A stretch of DNA of 64,000 nucleotides from Micromonospora sp. RHAY321 (GTDB taxonomy: Bacteria; Actinomycetota; Actinomycetes; Mycobacteriales; Micromonosporaceae): contig NZ_JAMHIW010000002.1 of the NCBI RefSeq assembly GCF_023896955.1, positions 620,001 through 684,000 on the forward strand. The letters run 5' to 3'. A program made the translations under genes and the position numbers. The notes beneath the pieces are model-generated. The model worked only from the letters and a program-made list of their open reading frames with translations. It had not been told where the DNA came from and made no database searches. Of the stretch, positions 16,791-28,776 are shown one piece after another. Every line of letters begins with the position of its first letter. Positions within the stretch are counted from its first letter, which is position 1.

Positions 16791-18565
16791 CGGCCACCGC
16801 GCCGCGCGAGGAGCAGCTCTGGTCCCGCTGCGCCGGCTGCGCGAGCCTGCTCTACCGCAAACGCCTGCGGCGCAACCTGGACGTCTGCCCCGAGTGCGGA
16901 GAACACGCCCGGCTCGGCGCCCCCGAACGCCTCCGCCAGCTCGTGGACCCGGGATCGTTGCGCCCGCTGTCCGGGCGACTGCCCGAGGCGGACCCGATCG
17001 ACTTCGTCGACGTGCTGCCGTACCCGCACCGGCTCACCGCCGCCCGGGCCAGCACCGGGCTGGCCGAGGCGGTCGTCTGCGGCACCGCCACCATCGGCGG
17101 GCACCCGGCCGTACTGGCGGTCATGGACTTCCGGTTCCTCGGCGGGAGCCTGGGCTGCGCGGTGGGCGAGCTGATCACCCGGGCGGCCGAGCGGGCGCTG
17201 GACGACCGCACCGCGCTCATCCTGGTCACCGCCTCCGGTGGGGCGCGCATGCAGGAGGGCGCGCTGTCGCTGATGCAGATGGCCACGGTCAGCCAGGCCA
17301 TCGCCGCCCTGCGCGAGGCGGGTCTGCTCACCGTCAGCGTCCTCACCGACCCGACCTACGGCGGCGTGGCGGCGTCGTTCGCCACCAACACCGACCTCGT
17401 ACTGGCCGAGAGCGGCGCCCGGATGGGCTTCGCCGGCCCCCGCGTGATCCGCCAGGTCACCGGACGGGCGTTGCCGGAGGGCTTCCAGACCGCCGACTTC
17501 CTGCTGCGGCACGGTCAGGTCGACATGGTGGTGCAGCGCCGGTCGCTGCGCGGACGGTTGATGGCGCTGCTGGCCGCGACCCGCGCCGCCCGTCCGGTCC
17601 GTCCACCCGTACCCCGGCAGGAGCTGGCGCCGCGCCGCGAGCGCCTGGCCGGCGCCGAGTCGGCGCCTCCGCTGGCCGGCGACGGCCGGGACGCTTTCAC
17701 CGGGCCGCCGGGCACCCCCGCGCCCGGCGGCGAGCCGGGGTCGACGGCGTGTGACGCGTGGGACACCGTGCGGGTGGCCCGCCACCCCGGACGGCCGACC
17801 ACTCTGGACTACCTCGACTCCGTCTTCGACGGGTTCGTGGAGCTGCACGGCGACCGGCTCGGTGCGGACTGCCCGGCGGTCGTCGGCGGCGTGGCCCGGC
17901 TGGACGGCCGGCACGTGATGGTGATCGGTCACCAGAAGGGGCACACCACCGCCGAGCTGGTCGCCCGCAACTTCGGCATGGCCAGCCCCGCCGGGCACCG
18001 CAAGGCGCTGCGGCTGATGCGCCTCGCCGCCCGACTCGGTCTGCCCGTGGTGACCCTCGTCGACACCCCCGGCGCCGACCCGGGGGTGGACGCCGAGGAG
18101 CAGGGCCAGGCGGCCGCCATCGCGGAGAACATCCTCACCCTGACCGTGCTGCCCACCCCGGTGCTGGCCGTGATCACCGGCGAGGGCGGCAGCGGCGGCG
18201 CGCTGGCACTGGCGGTCGCCGACCGGGTGCTGATGCTCCAGCACGCCGTCTACTCGGTGATCAGCCCGGAAGGCTGCGCCGCCATCCTCTGGCCGGACCG
18301 GTCCGCCGCGCCGCAGGCGGCCCGGGCGTTGCGGTTGACCGCGCCCGACCTGCGGCGGCTCGGCGTGGTCGACGAGATCGTGCCGGAGCCGGCGCCTGCC
18401 GCGCACGACGACCCGGCGGAGACCGCCCGACGGCTGCGCGCCGCGTTGCTGGCCAACCTGCTGCCGCTGCTGGACGTACCGCCCGCGATGCTGGTCCGCC
18501 TCCGCCGGCAGCGGTTCCGGCGGTTCGGCGCGGCGCGCTTCGCTGCCCGGGCGGGTGCCCGGTGA
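16787..18565 (+). CDS. Acetyl-CoA carboxylase carboxyltransferase, beta-alpha fusion
   Basis: A 592-residue fusion. Residues 1-~265 are the AccD-like beta part with a four-Cys zinc finger (Cys15, Cys18, Cys34, Cys37), then SLGCAVGELITRAAE and VTASGGARMQEG. A linker at about 270-320 leads to the AccA-like alpha part (LDYLDSVFDGFVELHGDR; GHQKGHTTAELVARNFGM; EGGSGGALALAVADRVLML). It transfers carboxyl from biotin to acetyl-CoA to give malonyl-CoA, the extender unit. It overlaps the genes on both sides by 4 nt (GTGA). Fused carboxyltransferases are known in actinobacterial polyketide clusters such as the jadomycin-type ACCase. Confidence 0.9.
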   Translation: MTATAPREEQLWSRCAGCASLLYRKRLRRNLDVCPECGEHARLGAPERLRQLVDPGSLRPLSGRLPEADPIDFVDVLPYPHRLTAARASTGLAEAVVCGTATIGGHPAVLAVMDFRFLGGSLGCAVGELITRAAERALDDRTALILVTASGGARMQEGALSLMQMATVSQAIAALREAGLLTVSVLTDPTYGGVAASFATNTDLVLAESGARMGFAGPRVIRQVTGRALPEGFQTADFLLRHGQVDMVVQRRSLRGRLMALLAATRAARPVRPPVPRQELAPRRERLAGAESAPPLAGDGRDAFTGPPGTPAPGGEPGSTACDAWDTVRVARHPGRPTTLDYLDSVFDGFVELHGDRLGADCPAVVGGVARLDGRHVMVIGHQKGHTTAELVARNFGMASPAGHRKALRLMRLAARLGLPVVTLVDTPGADPGVDAEEQGQAAAIAENILTLTVLPTPVLAVITGEGGSGGALALAVADRVLMLQHAVYSVISPEGCAAILWPDRSAAPQAARALRLTAPDLRRLGVVDEIVPEPAPAAHDDPAETARRLRAALLANLLPLLDVPPAMLVRLRRQRFRRFGAARFAARAGAR

Positions 18566-19242
18566 CCGCCGCCGAGCGAGTGTCGTCCGCTGTGGAGGAC
18601 CCTGCCGACGACGCCGCGCCCGCCGCCGGGTCGCCGGGCGCCGACCGTCGGCCGGCCGGGCACGACGGCGCGTGCCTGCACGCCGATCCAGGCGACGGGG
18701 TCCGCCCCGGGGCGGGCCACCCGGCGGAGGGGAGTCGACCCGACGACGCCGGGGCGCGCGACGAGGAGGTGCTGGCCGGGCTGCGCCGGCAGGCGCGGCA
18801 GCTGGTCGCCGAGCTGACCGGGCCGGTGCGCCGGATCCGGCTGCGCAGCGGCCCGGCGGTGCTGGAGGTGGAGTGGCACCCCGGCGAGGCGGCGCGACCG
18901 GACGTACCCCCGGCTCCGCCGCCGGATGGGGAAGCGCCGGCGTCGCCGGCCGCGACGGTGCCCGGCCCCCCGGCGGCGCTCATCCGCCCGCCGGTGCCGG
19001 GACACGCCGCGGTGCGGGCGCCCATCGTCGGCACCTTCTACCGGGCGCCGGAGCCGGGAGCGGCGCCGTTCGTCGCGGTCGGCGACCTGGTCCGCCCGGG
19101 TCAACCGGTCGCCATCGTCGAGGCGATGAAGCTCATGAACGAGGTGGTCGCCGACCGCGCCGGTCGGGTGGTCGCGATCCTCGTCGACGACGGCCAGCCG
19201 GTGGAGTACGACCAGCCGCTGGTCGAGCTGGATCCGGCCTGA
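18562..19242 (+). CDS. accB: Biotin carboxyl carrier protein of acetyl-CoA carboxylase
   Basis: A 226-residue protein, longer than the usual ~150-170, with an extra Asp/Gly/Pro-rich N-terminus of about 65 residues. The C-terminal biotinyl domain carries VEAMKLMNEV with Lys190 as the expected biotinylation site and the AccB-type thumb (APIVGTFYRAPEPGAAPFV). GTG 18562 overlaps the carboxyltransferase stop by GTGA. It carries carboxybiotin between AccC and the fused carboxyltransferase. Confidence 0.9.
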   Translation: MTAAERVSSAVEDPADDAAPAAGSPGADRRPAGHDGACLHADPGDGVRPGAGHPAEGSRPDDAGARDEEVLAGLRRQARQLVAELTGPVRRIRLRSGPAVLEVEWHPGEAARPDVPPAPPPDGEAPASPAATVPGPPAALIRPPVPGHAAVRAPIVGTFYRAPEPGAAPFVAVGDLVRPGQPVAIVEAMKLMNEVVADRAGRVVAILVDDGQPVEYDQPLVELDPA

Positions 19243-19262
19243 TGGCGCGGGTGGGGTGACCG

Positions 19263-21847
<2,585 letters not shown>

Positions 21848-21854
<7 letters not shown>

Positions 21855-22033
21855 GCGCGAGGAGTGAGCCGGGTTTGCGAGCCCCGCAGTCGCGAGCCAG
21901 AGCCGGCAGGGTGAGCGCGAGGAGTGAGCCGGGTTTGCGAGCCCCGCAGTCGCGAACAATAGGCGGCAGGGTGAGCGCGAGGAGTGAGCCGGGTTTGCGA
22001 GCCCCGCGGTCGCGAGCCGAGGTGGTGTCGTGA
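21848..22033. repeat. Three 60-bp tandem repeats flanked by a 7-bp duplication
   Basis: Units start at 21851, 21911 and 21971, each beginning GTGAGCGCGAGGAGTGAGCC; the units are nearly identical over their first ~45 bp. The array fills the space between the cupin stop and the KS-alpha start. GTCGTGA occurs at both edges (21848-21854 and 22027-22033). All three units stay open in one reading frame (20 residues per unit). Similar dispersed repeats are, to my knowledge, frequent in Micromonospora genomes, but I cannot test that here. Confidence 0.85.
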
Positions 22034-23307
22034 CCGGGCGCCGCACGGTGGTGACCGGCATCGGGGTGGTCGCGCCCGGCGGTGCCAGCCGGGACCGCTT
22101 CTGGAAGACCATCACCGAGGGGCGGACCGCCACGCGGCGGATCAGCTTCTTCGACCCGTCGGCGTTCCGCTCGCAGATCGCCGCCGAGTGCGACTTCGAC
22201 CCGGTCGCCGCCGGGCTCACCGAGGCGGAGCAGCTCCGGGCCGACCGGTACGTGCAGTTCGCGCTGGCGTGCTCCGCCGAGGCGGTCGCCGACGCCGGGC
22301 TGGTGCTCACCGATGCCGAGCGGGACCGGGCCGGGGTGGTCCTCGGCACCGCCGTGGGCGGCACGATGGCCCTGGAGCAGGAGTACGTGGCGGTCAGCGA
22401 GCACGGCCGGCGCTGGCTGGTCGACGCGGCGCGGGGCGGCCCGTACCTCTACCAGGCCCTGGTGCCCAGCAGCCTGGCCGCCGACGTGGCCTGCCGGCAC
22501 GGGCTGCACGGCCCGGCGCAGGTGGTCTCCACCGGCTGCACCTCCGGCATCGACGCCATCGGCTACGCCCACCAGATGATCGTGGACGGTGAGGCCGACA
22601 TCATGCTGGCCGGCGCCGCGGACTCGCCGATCTCGCCGGTCACGGTCGCCTCGTTCGACGCGATCAAGGCGACCAGCCCGGACAACGACGACCCGGCGCA
22701 CGCCTCCCGCCCGTTCGACGCCGACCGGCACGGGTTCGTGCTGGCCGAGGGCGCGGCGGTCCTGGTGCTGGAGGAGGCCGGTCACGCCCGCCGGCGCGGC
22801 GCGCACGTCTACTGCGAGGTGGCCGGGTACGCCAGCCGCAGCAACGGCTACCACATGACCGGGCTGCGCCCGGACGGGCTGGAGATGGGATTGGCCGTCA
22901 GCGACGCGCTCAAGCAGGGGCGGATCGCGCCGGAGCACGTCTCCTACATCAGCGCGCACGGCTCGGGCACCCGGCAGAACGACCGGCACGAGACGGCCGC
23001 GTTCAAGCGGGCGCTGGGCCAGGCCGCGTACCGGGTGCCGATCAGCTCGATCAAGTCGATGGTCGGGCACTCGCTCGGCGCCATCGGGTCGATCGAGATG
23101 GCCGCGTGCGCCCTCGCCATCGAGTTCGGCGTGGTGCCGCCGACGGCCAACTGGACCACCCGGGACCCGGAGTGCGACCTGGACTACGTACCGAACGAGT
23201 CGCGGGAGGTGCCGGTGGACGTGGCGCTGTCGGTGGGTAGCGGCTTCGGCGGCTTCCAGTCGGCGATGGTGTTCCGCCGACTGTCCGGGACGGTGGTGGC
23301 CCGGTGA
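22030..23307 (+). CDS. Type II polyketide ketosynthase alpha (KS-alpha)
   Basis: A 425-residue ketosynthase with the active-site Cys170 in [13 protein letters not shown] and the catalytic His residues in [14 protein letters not shown] and [13 protein letters not shown]. It condenses malonyl-ACP units into the poly-beta-ketone chain as a heterodimer with the next gene product. It resembles WhiE ORFIII-type spore-pigment synthases. GTG 22030 follows GAGGTGG, and this upstream site is supplied by the end of the repeat array. The stop overlaps the KS-beta start by GTGA. Confidence 0.93.
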   Translation: MTGRRTVVTGIGVVAPGGASRDRFWKTITEGRTATRRISFFDPSAFRSQIAAECDFDPVAAGLTEAEQLRADRYVQFALACSAEAVADAGLVLTDAERDRAGVVLGTAVGGTMALEQEYVAVSEHGRRWLVDAARGGPYLYQALVPSSLAADVACRHGLHGPAQVVSTGCTSGIDAIGYAHQMIVDGEADIMLAGAADSPISPVTVASFDAIKATSPDNDDPAHASRPFDADRHGFVLAEGAAVLVLEEAGHARRRGAHVYCEVAGYASRSNGYHMTGLRPDGLEMGLAVSDALKQGRIAPEHVSYISAHGSGTRQNDRHETAAFKRALGQAAYRVPISSIKSMVGHSLGAIGSIEMAACALAIEFGVVPPTANWTTRDPECDLDYVPNESREVPVDVALSVGSGFGGFQSAMVFRRLSGTVVAR

Positions 23308-24551
23308 CCGCCCGGGCGGTGGTGACCGGCATCGGTGTGGTCGCGCCCAGCGGCATCGGCGCGGACGCGCACTGGCGCACCGTGCTGGCCGGCACCCGAC
23401 GGACCGGGCCGATCACCCTGTTCGACCCGACCGGCTACCCGACGCGCCTCGGCGGGGAGGTGCCCGACTTCACCGCCGACTCGTACGCCGACAGCCGGCA
23501 GTTGGTGCAGACCGACCGCTGGACGCACCTGGGTTTCGCCGCCACCCGGCTGGCGCTGGCCGACGCCGGCCTGCCCGAACGGGCACCGGATCCGTACGGC
23601 TACGCGGTGACCCTGGCCAGTTCGTCCGGCGGCAACCTGTTCGGGCAGCGCGAGTTGCAGCGGCTCTGGGGCGGCTCGTCGCGCACCGTCGGGGCGTACC
23701 AGTCGATCGCCTGGTTCTACGCGGCCAGCGTCGGGCAGCTCTCCATCCATCACCAGTTCAAGGGCCCGAGCGGGGTGCTGGTCGCGGAGGCCGCCGGTGG
23801 ACTGGACAGCCTGGCGCACGCCGCCCGCGCGGTGCGCCGGGGCACCCCCGTGGTGATCGCCGGCGCGACCGAGTGCCCGCTGAGCCCGTACGCGCTGGCC
23901 TGCCAGCTGCGCTCCGGCCTGCTCAGCGACGTGGCCGACCCGCAGCGGGCGTACCAGCCGTTCGACACCGCCGCCAGCGGCTACCTGCCAGCCGAGGGTG
24001 GTGCGGTGTTCGTGGTGGAGGAGCTGGGGCACGCGCTGTCGCGGGGCGCCCGGATCTACGGCGAGGTCAGCGGTTGGGGCGCCACCCACGACGCCGCGCA
24101 CACCACGGCGGAGAGCGCCGGCGACCCGGCCCAGTACGCCCGGGCGATGCGGCTGGCCCTGGACCGGGCCGGCGTCGCCGCGGCCGGGATCGACGTGGTG
24201 CTGCCCGACGCCCTCGGCGTCGCCCGCTACGACCGCAGCGAGGCCGAGGCGCTGCGGGCGGTCTTCGCCGACCGGACGCCCCCGGTGACGACTCAGAAGC
24301 CGCTGACCGGGCGGGCCCATCAGGGCGGGTCGGCGCTGGACGTGGCCACCGCGCTGCTGGCCTTCGCGCACGACACGTTGCCCGCCTCCGCCGGCCCGGA
24401 CGAGGTGGCCGACGGGTGCGAGCTGGACTTCCTGCGCGAGCACCGCCGGCCGCGCAGCCGGCTCGCGCTGGTGTGCGCGCGGGGCTTCGACGGTTTCAAC
24501 AGCGCGCTGGTCCTGCGCGGGGCCGCGCCGGTGAGGGGAGAGACGCCATGA
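23304..24551 (+). CDS. Type II polyketide ketosynthase beta / chain length factor
   Basis: A 415-residue KS-like protein that pairs with KS-alpha and sets chain length. The active-site Cys is absent: at the aligned position the sequence is [11 protein letters not shown], with Ala163 where chain length factors normally have Gln (AEQAGG). The second catalytic region is also replaced ([30 protein letters not shown]). GTGA overlap with KS-alpha and ATGA overlap with the next gene point to tight stoichiometry. Confidence 0.92.
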   Translation: MTARAVVTGIGVVAPSGIGADAHWRTVLAGTRRTGPITLFDPTGYPTRLGGEVPDFTADSYADSRQLVQTDRWTHLGFAATRLALADAGLPERAPDPYGYAVTLASSSGGNLFGQRELQRLWGGSSRTVGAYQSIAWFYAASVGQLSIHHQFKGPSGVLVAEAAGGLDSLAHAARAVRRGTPVVIAGATECPLSPYALACQLRSGLLSDVADPQRAYQPFDTAASGYLPAEGGAVFVVEELGHALSRGARIYGEVSGWGATHDAAHTTAESAGDPAQYARAMRLALDRAGVAAAGIDVVLPDALGVARYDRSEAEALRAVFADRTPPVTTQKPLTGRAHQGGSALDVATALLAFAHDTLPASAGPDEVADGCELDFLREHRRPRSRLALVCARGFDGFNSALVLRGAAPVRGETP

Positions 24552-24886
24552 GCGACCAGCGGGCACGGGTGGTGTTCCTTGTGCGGGTGCCGGAGCCGCG
24601 TACCGAGCAGTTCCTCGCCGCGTACGAGGCGGTCCGGCACCTGGTGGCCGGCGGGGTGCCGGGGCATCTCGTCGACCAGGTCTGTCGTTCGTCGACGGAC
24701 CCGGAGCAGTGGCTGATCACCAGCGAGTGGGCGAGCCTGGCCGACTTCGAGAGCTGGGAGCGCAGCCCCGAGCACCGGGACCTGGTGCGCCCGATGCGGG
24801 AGTGCTTCACCGACGCCCGCTCGCTGCGCTTCCACATCCACGCCGAAACCCCCACTCCGGCGCTGGCTCCGGCGCCGCCGGGATGA
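24548..24886 (+). CDS. Small antibiotic-biosynthesis-monooxygenase (ABM)-like protein
   Basis: A 112-residue ferredoxin-like-fold protein (ARVVFLVRVPEPRTEQFLAAY; QWLITSEWASLADFESWERS) resembling cofactor-free quinone-forming monooxygenases of the TcmH/ActVA-Orf6 group and WhiE-cluster ORFI-like proteins. It could oxidise the aromatic product to a quinone without flavin or metal. It is the last gene of the operon, joined to KS-beta by ATGA. The C-terminus is Pro/Ala-rich. Confidence 0.8.
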   Translation: MSDQRARVVFLVRVPEPRTEQFLAAYEAVRHLVAGGVPGHLVDQVCRSSTDPEQWLITSEWASLADFESWERSPEHRDLVRPMRECFTDARSLRFHIHAETPTPALAPAPPG

Positions 24887-25346
24887 CCGGGTCGCTCCGC
24901 TGCGTCAACCGGCGGTGACGCGCTGTCGGCATACGCGGCCGATCCTGCCCGTCGAATGGCCTGCCGGCAACCGGCCAGCCGCCCCTTTGATCCACCCATT
25001 TGCACCTGGCGATGTGTTCGGTGGGCCTCGTAGGGTTCCGCGCAGAACCCCGACAGGTGTACGTGGCGGCCATCGATGATGGGTGGTGATCGGCAGTGGC
25101 GGCAGAGAGTCCAACAGCGACGGACGCCCGACGGGCCGGCGAGGGGGTGTTCACCGGCCATCCGCCGGTTGCCTGGCGCGCCGCGCCGCCGGGGATCCCG
25201 CGCCCGCCCGACCCGTCGCCCGGCACCACCACCGGCAGGGTGGTCCGCTCGGCTGACGCGCTGCCCTCGGCGGCCACGCCGTGACCGGCCCGCTGCACCG
25301 GGTGGACGTCGCCCCCGCGCCGACCGTCCGGCGGCCGTCCGGTCGC
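24887..25346. other. 460-bp stretch without a convincing gene
   Basis: It lies between the end of the polyketide operon and the convergent sialidase-like gene. It holds a small inverted repeat GGGTTC-N6-GAACCC (25033-25050) and a 62-codon frame from GTG 25096 whose Pro/Ala-rich product has no recognisable features. No strong terminator for the long operon was seen. Confidence 0.4.
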
Positions 25347-26285
25347 TCAGCCGGTCAGGCTGACCTCGGCCAGGTAGACGCAGGTCCGCTCCTCGTGGGA
25401 GGAGTAGTAGCTGACCCACAGCAGGTCGTCGTGCCAGACCAGGCCGGGGTAGCTGGTGTCGCCGCCGGAGGGCAGTGCGACCAGTTCGGTCAGCTCGCCC
25501 CGCTCCGGGTCCACGGCACAGACCGAGGTGCGCACCTCGCCGTCGAGCAGGCGCAACCCCGCTAGCAGTCGCCCGTCGGGCAGCCGGAGCAGCGCCGGCC
25601 CGCCGATCTGGACACCGAGGTCGGTCCAGCTCCAGTCCCGGTACGGCGGGCTGGCGCGGCCGAGCTGGGCGGTTGCGGCGTCACCGTCGCGGCGCAGCAG
25701 GCAGATGGCGGTGCCGTCCTGGTCGAAGACCAGCCCCGACTCGTTGGGGTAGCCGCCCTCGAAGAGCGTCGGCACCCACGGCTGGAGGTCGATGCCGTTC
25801 CCGCTGCGGTAGAGCCGGGCGAACCGTGGCTTCCGGGTGGCGTAGCCGACGCCGTACATCGCGCCGTCCTGCCAGGCTGCCCGCCACACCCAGACGTCCG
25901 GCTCGCCGACCGGGACAGGGTCGCCCCAGGCGTGCCCGTCGGCGGAGAGCCAGGCCAGTGTCTGGAACGCCTTGGTGGTCTCGCCGGTTGCCCCCGCTGC
26001 CAGCAGCTGTAGCCGCCCGTCGGGCCGCGGGACGAAGCGCGGGTCGCGCAGGTCGGTCCCGGCCTGGCGGACGACCGTCGCGGACGTCCACGACCGCCCG
26101 TCGGTGGAGGTCAGCACCCGGATCACGCCGTCCTCGGAGAGGTGGGTCCGGGCCTCCCGGAAGGCGCAGAACCAGCTCCCGGCGTACCGGACCAGGTCGG
26201 TGAACGCGCTGTGCGGCGCGCTGTCGCCGATCCGGTGGACGGCGGTGACCTCGGCCGTGGTGCGGCGGGTGGATGACGACGTCAT
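25347..26285 (-). CDS. Sialidase/neuraminidase-fold beta-propeller protein
   Basis: A 312-residue protein from ATG 26285, with AGGAGG upstream. It carries Asp-box-like turns (LTSTDGRSW, WLSADGHAW) and an early Arg-rich motif (FCAFREARTHLSEDG) reminiscent of six-bladed sialidases. There is no signal peptide, so it appears cytoplasmic or leaderless. True sialidase activity is doubtful without the full arginine triad, which cannot be verified here. It may act on another glycoside or only bind one. Confidence 0.65.
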   Translation of the reverse strand: MTSSSTRRTTAEVTAVHRIGDSAPHSAFTDLVRYAGSWFCAFREARTHLSEDGVIRVLTSTDGRSWTSATVVRQAGTDLRDPRFVPRPDGRLQLLAAGATGETTKAFQTLAWLSADGHAWGDPVPVGEPDVWVWRAAWQDGAMYGVGYATRKPRFARLYRSGNGIDLQPWVPTLFEGGYPNESGLVFDQDGTAICLLRRDGDAATAQLGRASPPYRDWSWTDLGVQIGGPALLRLPDGRLLAGLRLLDGEVRTSVCAVDPERGELTELVALPSGGDTSYPGLVWHDDLLWVSYYSSHEERTCVYLAEVSLTG

Positions 26286-26615
26286 GCGCGGCGGCCTCCT
26301 GGCGCTGGGGATCGGGGCGTCCCGGGCGCCGGCCAGTGCCCGGTGCCGAGCGTCGTCCGGCCGCCCGGGCCCGGGCGCGCGGTGACGACGGCCGACGCTA
26401 GTCGCCCCTGCCGACGCCCACCCGGCCAGGAGACGAACGCGCGACGAACTTCCCGGGCGGTGCGTGACCGGCGCTGTCGGATTGATGTCGCCCGCGTGGC
26501 GGCGTCGGCGCGCTGGGCCGGCCTGGTGGCGTCCGCCGGTCACGATGGCGACGGGCCGGGGACCGGCGTCCGGTCTGCGCGCCGGGCCGTCTGCGTGGGT
26601 GGGGAGGTGTCCGGC

Positions 26616-27185
26616 GTGCTCAGTTCGTTCCTTCAGTCCCTGGCGACGAAACTGGTCGAGGAGATCCTCAAGCGGCTCGTCGAGTGGCTCGCGCCGAAGG
26701 CACTGCGGTCCGTGCCGCACCGGGCTTCGCCGAACTGCCCGCGCTGCGGCGGGTACGGCGTGGCCCGCTGGGCGCCCGGTAAGGTGCGGGCGCTCTTCGT
26801 GCCGTCCCTACTGGTCTTCACGTGGGGCTTCGCGGGACTTCTGCTCGGCCTGCCGCTGGTGGTACTGACAGTGGTCGGCGGGGTGTTGTCCGACGGCATC
26901 GGCGCGGTGCTGCCCGCCCTCCTCGCGCTGCTGGGCCTGCCGTTCTCCGCCACCGTGATGATCGCGGGCGCGTTGGGGCTGGCCTACTACCACAGCTACC
27001 CGCCGAAACGGTGCAACCGCTGCCACGGCCGCTGGCCGCAGCGCGACCGCGACGAGTACCTGTGGGTGACCCGGCCGGTGTTCACCTGCGCGTGCGGTCA
27101 GCGGCTACGCGTACCACGGGCCGCCGGGGCCCGACTCCGCTGCCCGCGCTGCCGCACCGAACACGCCGCCCCGGCCGACCGCTGA
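26616..27185 (+). CDS. Zinc-ribbon membrane protein
   Basis: A protein of about 189 residues with an N-terminal amphipathic helix (LSSFLQSLATKLVEEILKRL), a Cys pair (CPRCGG), two strongly hydrophobic segments (FVPSLLVFTWGFAGLLLGLP and about residues 90-130), then CNRCHG, CACG and CPRC pairs that could form rubredoxin-like zinc knuckles. GTG 26616 has GGGGAGG at 8 nt; GTG 26607 is possible. Function unknown. The 330 bp upstream (26286-26615), shared with the divergent sialidase-like gene, contains no other gene or clear operator. Confidence 0.65.
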   Translation: MLSSFLQSLATKLVEEILKRLVEWLAPKALRSVPHRASPNCPRCGGYGVARWAPGKVRALFVPSLLVFTWGFAGLLLGLPLVVLTVVGGVLSDGIGAVLPALLALLGLPFSATVMIAGALGLAYYHSYPPKRCNRCHGRWPQRDRDEYLWVTRPVFTCACGQRLRVPRAAGARLRCPRCRTEHAAPADR

Positions 27186-27234
27186 CGCCGTCGATGGTCG
27201 CCGGCACGCAGTGGGTGCCAACCACGGGGTCGGG

Positions 27235-27642
27235 TCACGACCCGGTGGTCCGGACCTGCCGGGCCCGGTGGGCGGCGGCGAGGCGTTTCGGGGCTCGGGC
27301 GTACCACCCCTCGGTGATCACCTCGGTCAGCTCGGGCAGGCTGATCCGGTCGAGCCGGACCAGCACGGCCGGGTAGCCGTCGAAGTGCGGGGTGGTGAGG
27401 TAGACCGACGGGTCGTCGGCGAGCAGGGCCTCCTTGACGCCCAGGTCGGGCACCCGCACGCCGAGGAGCGGCCCGTCGGGCGCGGCGGCGCCGAGGGCGG
27501 CGAGGTCGGCACGGCGCAGCGGTCGCTCCCAGACGAACGGCTTGTCCCGCACCCGCCAGGCGGGCAGCCCGTCGTACGAGGCCCGCTCGGTGGTCTCAGG
27601 CAGCGCGAGCGCGATCCGGCGGACGTCGTCCCAGCTGGCCAT
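27235..27642 (-). CDS. MmcQ/YjbR family protein
   Basis: A 135-residue protein of the MmcQ/YjbR (CyaY-like double-wing) family, seen in the N-terminal WDDVRRIALALPETTERASY, then WRVRDKPFVWERPL and the C-terminal ITEGWYARAPKRLAAAH. These proteins may bind DNA or a ligand; no reaction is established. It starts 19 nt after the stop of the phosphotransferase-like gene, so the two are probably cotranscribed. ATG 27642 is used; GTG 27648 is an alternative. Confidence 0.8.
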   Translation of the reverse strand: MASWDDVRRIALALPETTERASYDGLPAWRVRDKPFVWERPLRRADLAALGAAAPDGPLLGVRVPDLGVKEALLADDPSVYLTTPHFDGYPAVLVRLDRISLPELTEVITEGWYARAPKRLAAAHRARQVRTTGS

Positions 27643-27661
27643 GTCCACACGGTACGGGGAT

Positions 27662-28585
27662 TCAGCGGGACACGGTGCGCTCGGCGAGCAGTTGATCGAG
27701 CACGTGGTGAGCCTCGGCGGCCTTGGCCGGCTCGGGGTTGTCCAGGGTGATCAGCGCCTTCCACAGCGCCCAGCCGCGCCCCCGCGCCCAGGTGGCCACG
27801 TCGACGTCGAGCGCGTCACGGAACGCGGCCCGGCTGGGGCCGTGCAGCAGTGTCCAGGCGATCACGGTGTCGCAGGCGGGATCGCCGACACCGCAGCAAC
27901 CGAAGTCGATGACGGCGGCGAGTCGGCCGTCGCGGACCAGCAGGTTGCCGTACGCGACGTCGCCGTGGAACCAGACCGGCGGCCCGGCCCAGGTGGCGTC
28001 GAGGGCGGCCTGCCAGATGCCGGTGACCGTGTCGACGGGGAGCCGGTCGCGGTGCGTCTCGATCGCCGCCCGGGTCTCCGCGTCGTAGGTGGACAGCGGC
28101 GCGCCCCGCCAGGCGCTGTGCGGGCCGGCCGCCGGCCCGCCGGTGGCGTCGACGCTCCGCAGGGCGCGCAGGAAGCCGGCGAGGTCGGTGGCGAACCGCG
28201 TCAGGTCGTGGATCCGCTCGGGCCGGGCCGTCTGGCCGTCGATCCACCGGTAGACCGACCAGGGGTACGGGTAGCCGGCACCGGCCCGGCCGTGGGCAAG
28301 CGGCGTGGGCACCTCCAGCGGCAGCCGTGGGCCGAGCACCGGCAGCCAGCGCTGTTCCTTGGCGACCTGCAGGGCGTACCCCTCGCCGCTGGGTAGCCGC
28401 ACGGTCATCGTGTCGCCCAGGTGGAAGGTGCGGTTGTCCCAGCCGCCGACCTCCACCGCGCGTACCGGCAGGTCGGCCCAGTGCGGGAACTGCTCGGCGA
28501 CCAGGCGGCGGACCAGCGCCACGTCGATCCGCGCGGCCACGGCGTCGTCGGTGTCGGGTACGTCGGGCAGATGTGGTGCGTCCAT
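27662..28585 (-). CDS. Aminoglycoside phosphotransferase (APH) family kinase-like protein
   Basis: A 307-residue protein-kinase-fold phosphotransferase. The catalytic loop is WFHGDVAYGNLLV (His-Gly-Asp ... Asn) and the metal-binding motif is VIDFGCCGVGDPACD. The N-terminal lobe contains VEVGGWDNRTFHLGD, typical of the APH/choline-kinase group. It transfers phosphate from ATP to a small hydroxylated molecule; the substrate is unknown and resistance should not be assumed. It is upstream of and probably cotranscribed with the MmcQ gene, and divergent from the FMN oxidase gene. Confidence 0.8.
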   Translation of the reverse strand: MDAPHLPDVPDTDDAVAARIDVALVRRLVAEQFPHWADLPVRAVEVGGWDNRTFHLGDTMTVRLPSGEGYALQVAKEQRWLPVLGPRLPLEVPTPLAHGRAGAGYPYPWSVYRWIDGQTARPERIHDLTRFATDLAGFLRALRSVDATGGPAAGPHSAWRGAPLSTYDAETRAAIETHRDRLPVDTVTGIWQAALDATWAGPPVWFHGDVAYGNLLVRDGRLAAVIDFGCCGVGDPACDTVIAWTLLHGPSRAAFRDALDVDVATWARGRGWALWKALITLDNPEPAKAAEAHHVLDQLLAERTVSR

Positions 28586-28776
28586 CCGCCTGAGCCTGCG
28601 GGGGCCGACCGGGGCCCGCAACCGGTTTTGCTCGCACGGCAGGGGTTGGTGACGGGCGGGTTGCGGGGCCCATCATCGACAGCGGCTAGGTTCTGCACCG
28701 TCGTCGGGCGGGCGCCGGCAGCGGACGGTGCGGGGCGGCCAGACGATGACGTTTCTGTCGACCCCGAGGAGATGGC

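Noticed and set aside
25096..25284. 62-codon frame in the gap after the polyketide operon
   Set aside because: Weak ribosome site, Pro/Ala-rich product and no recognisable motif; noted only as gap content.
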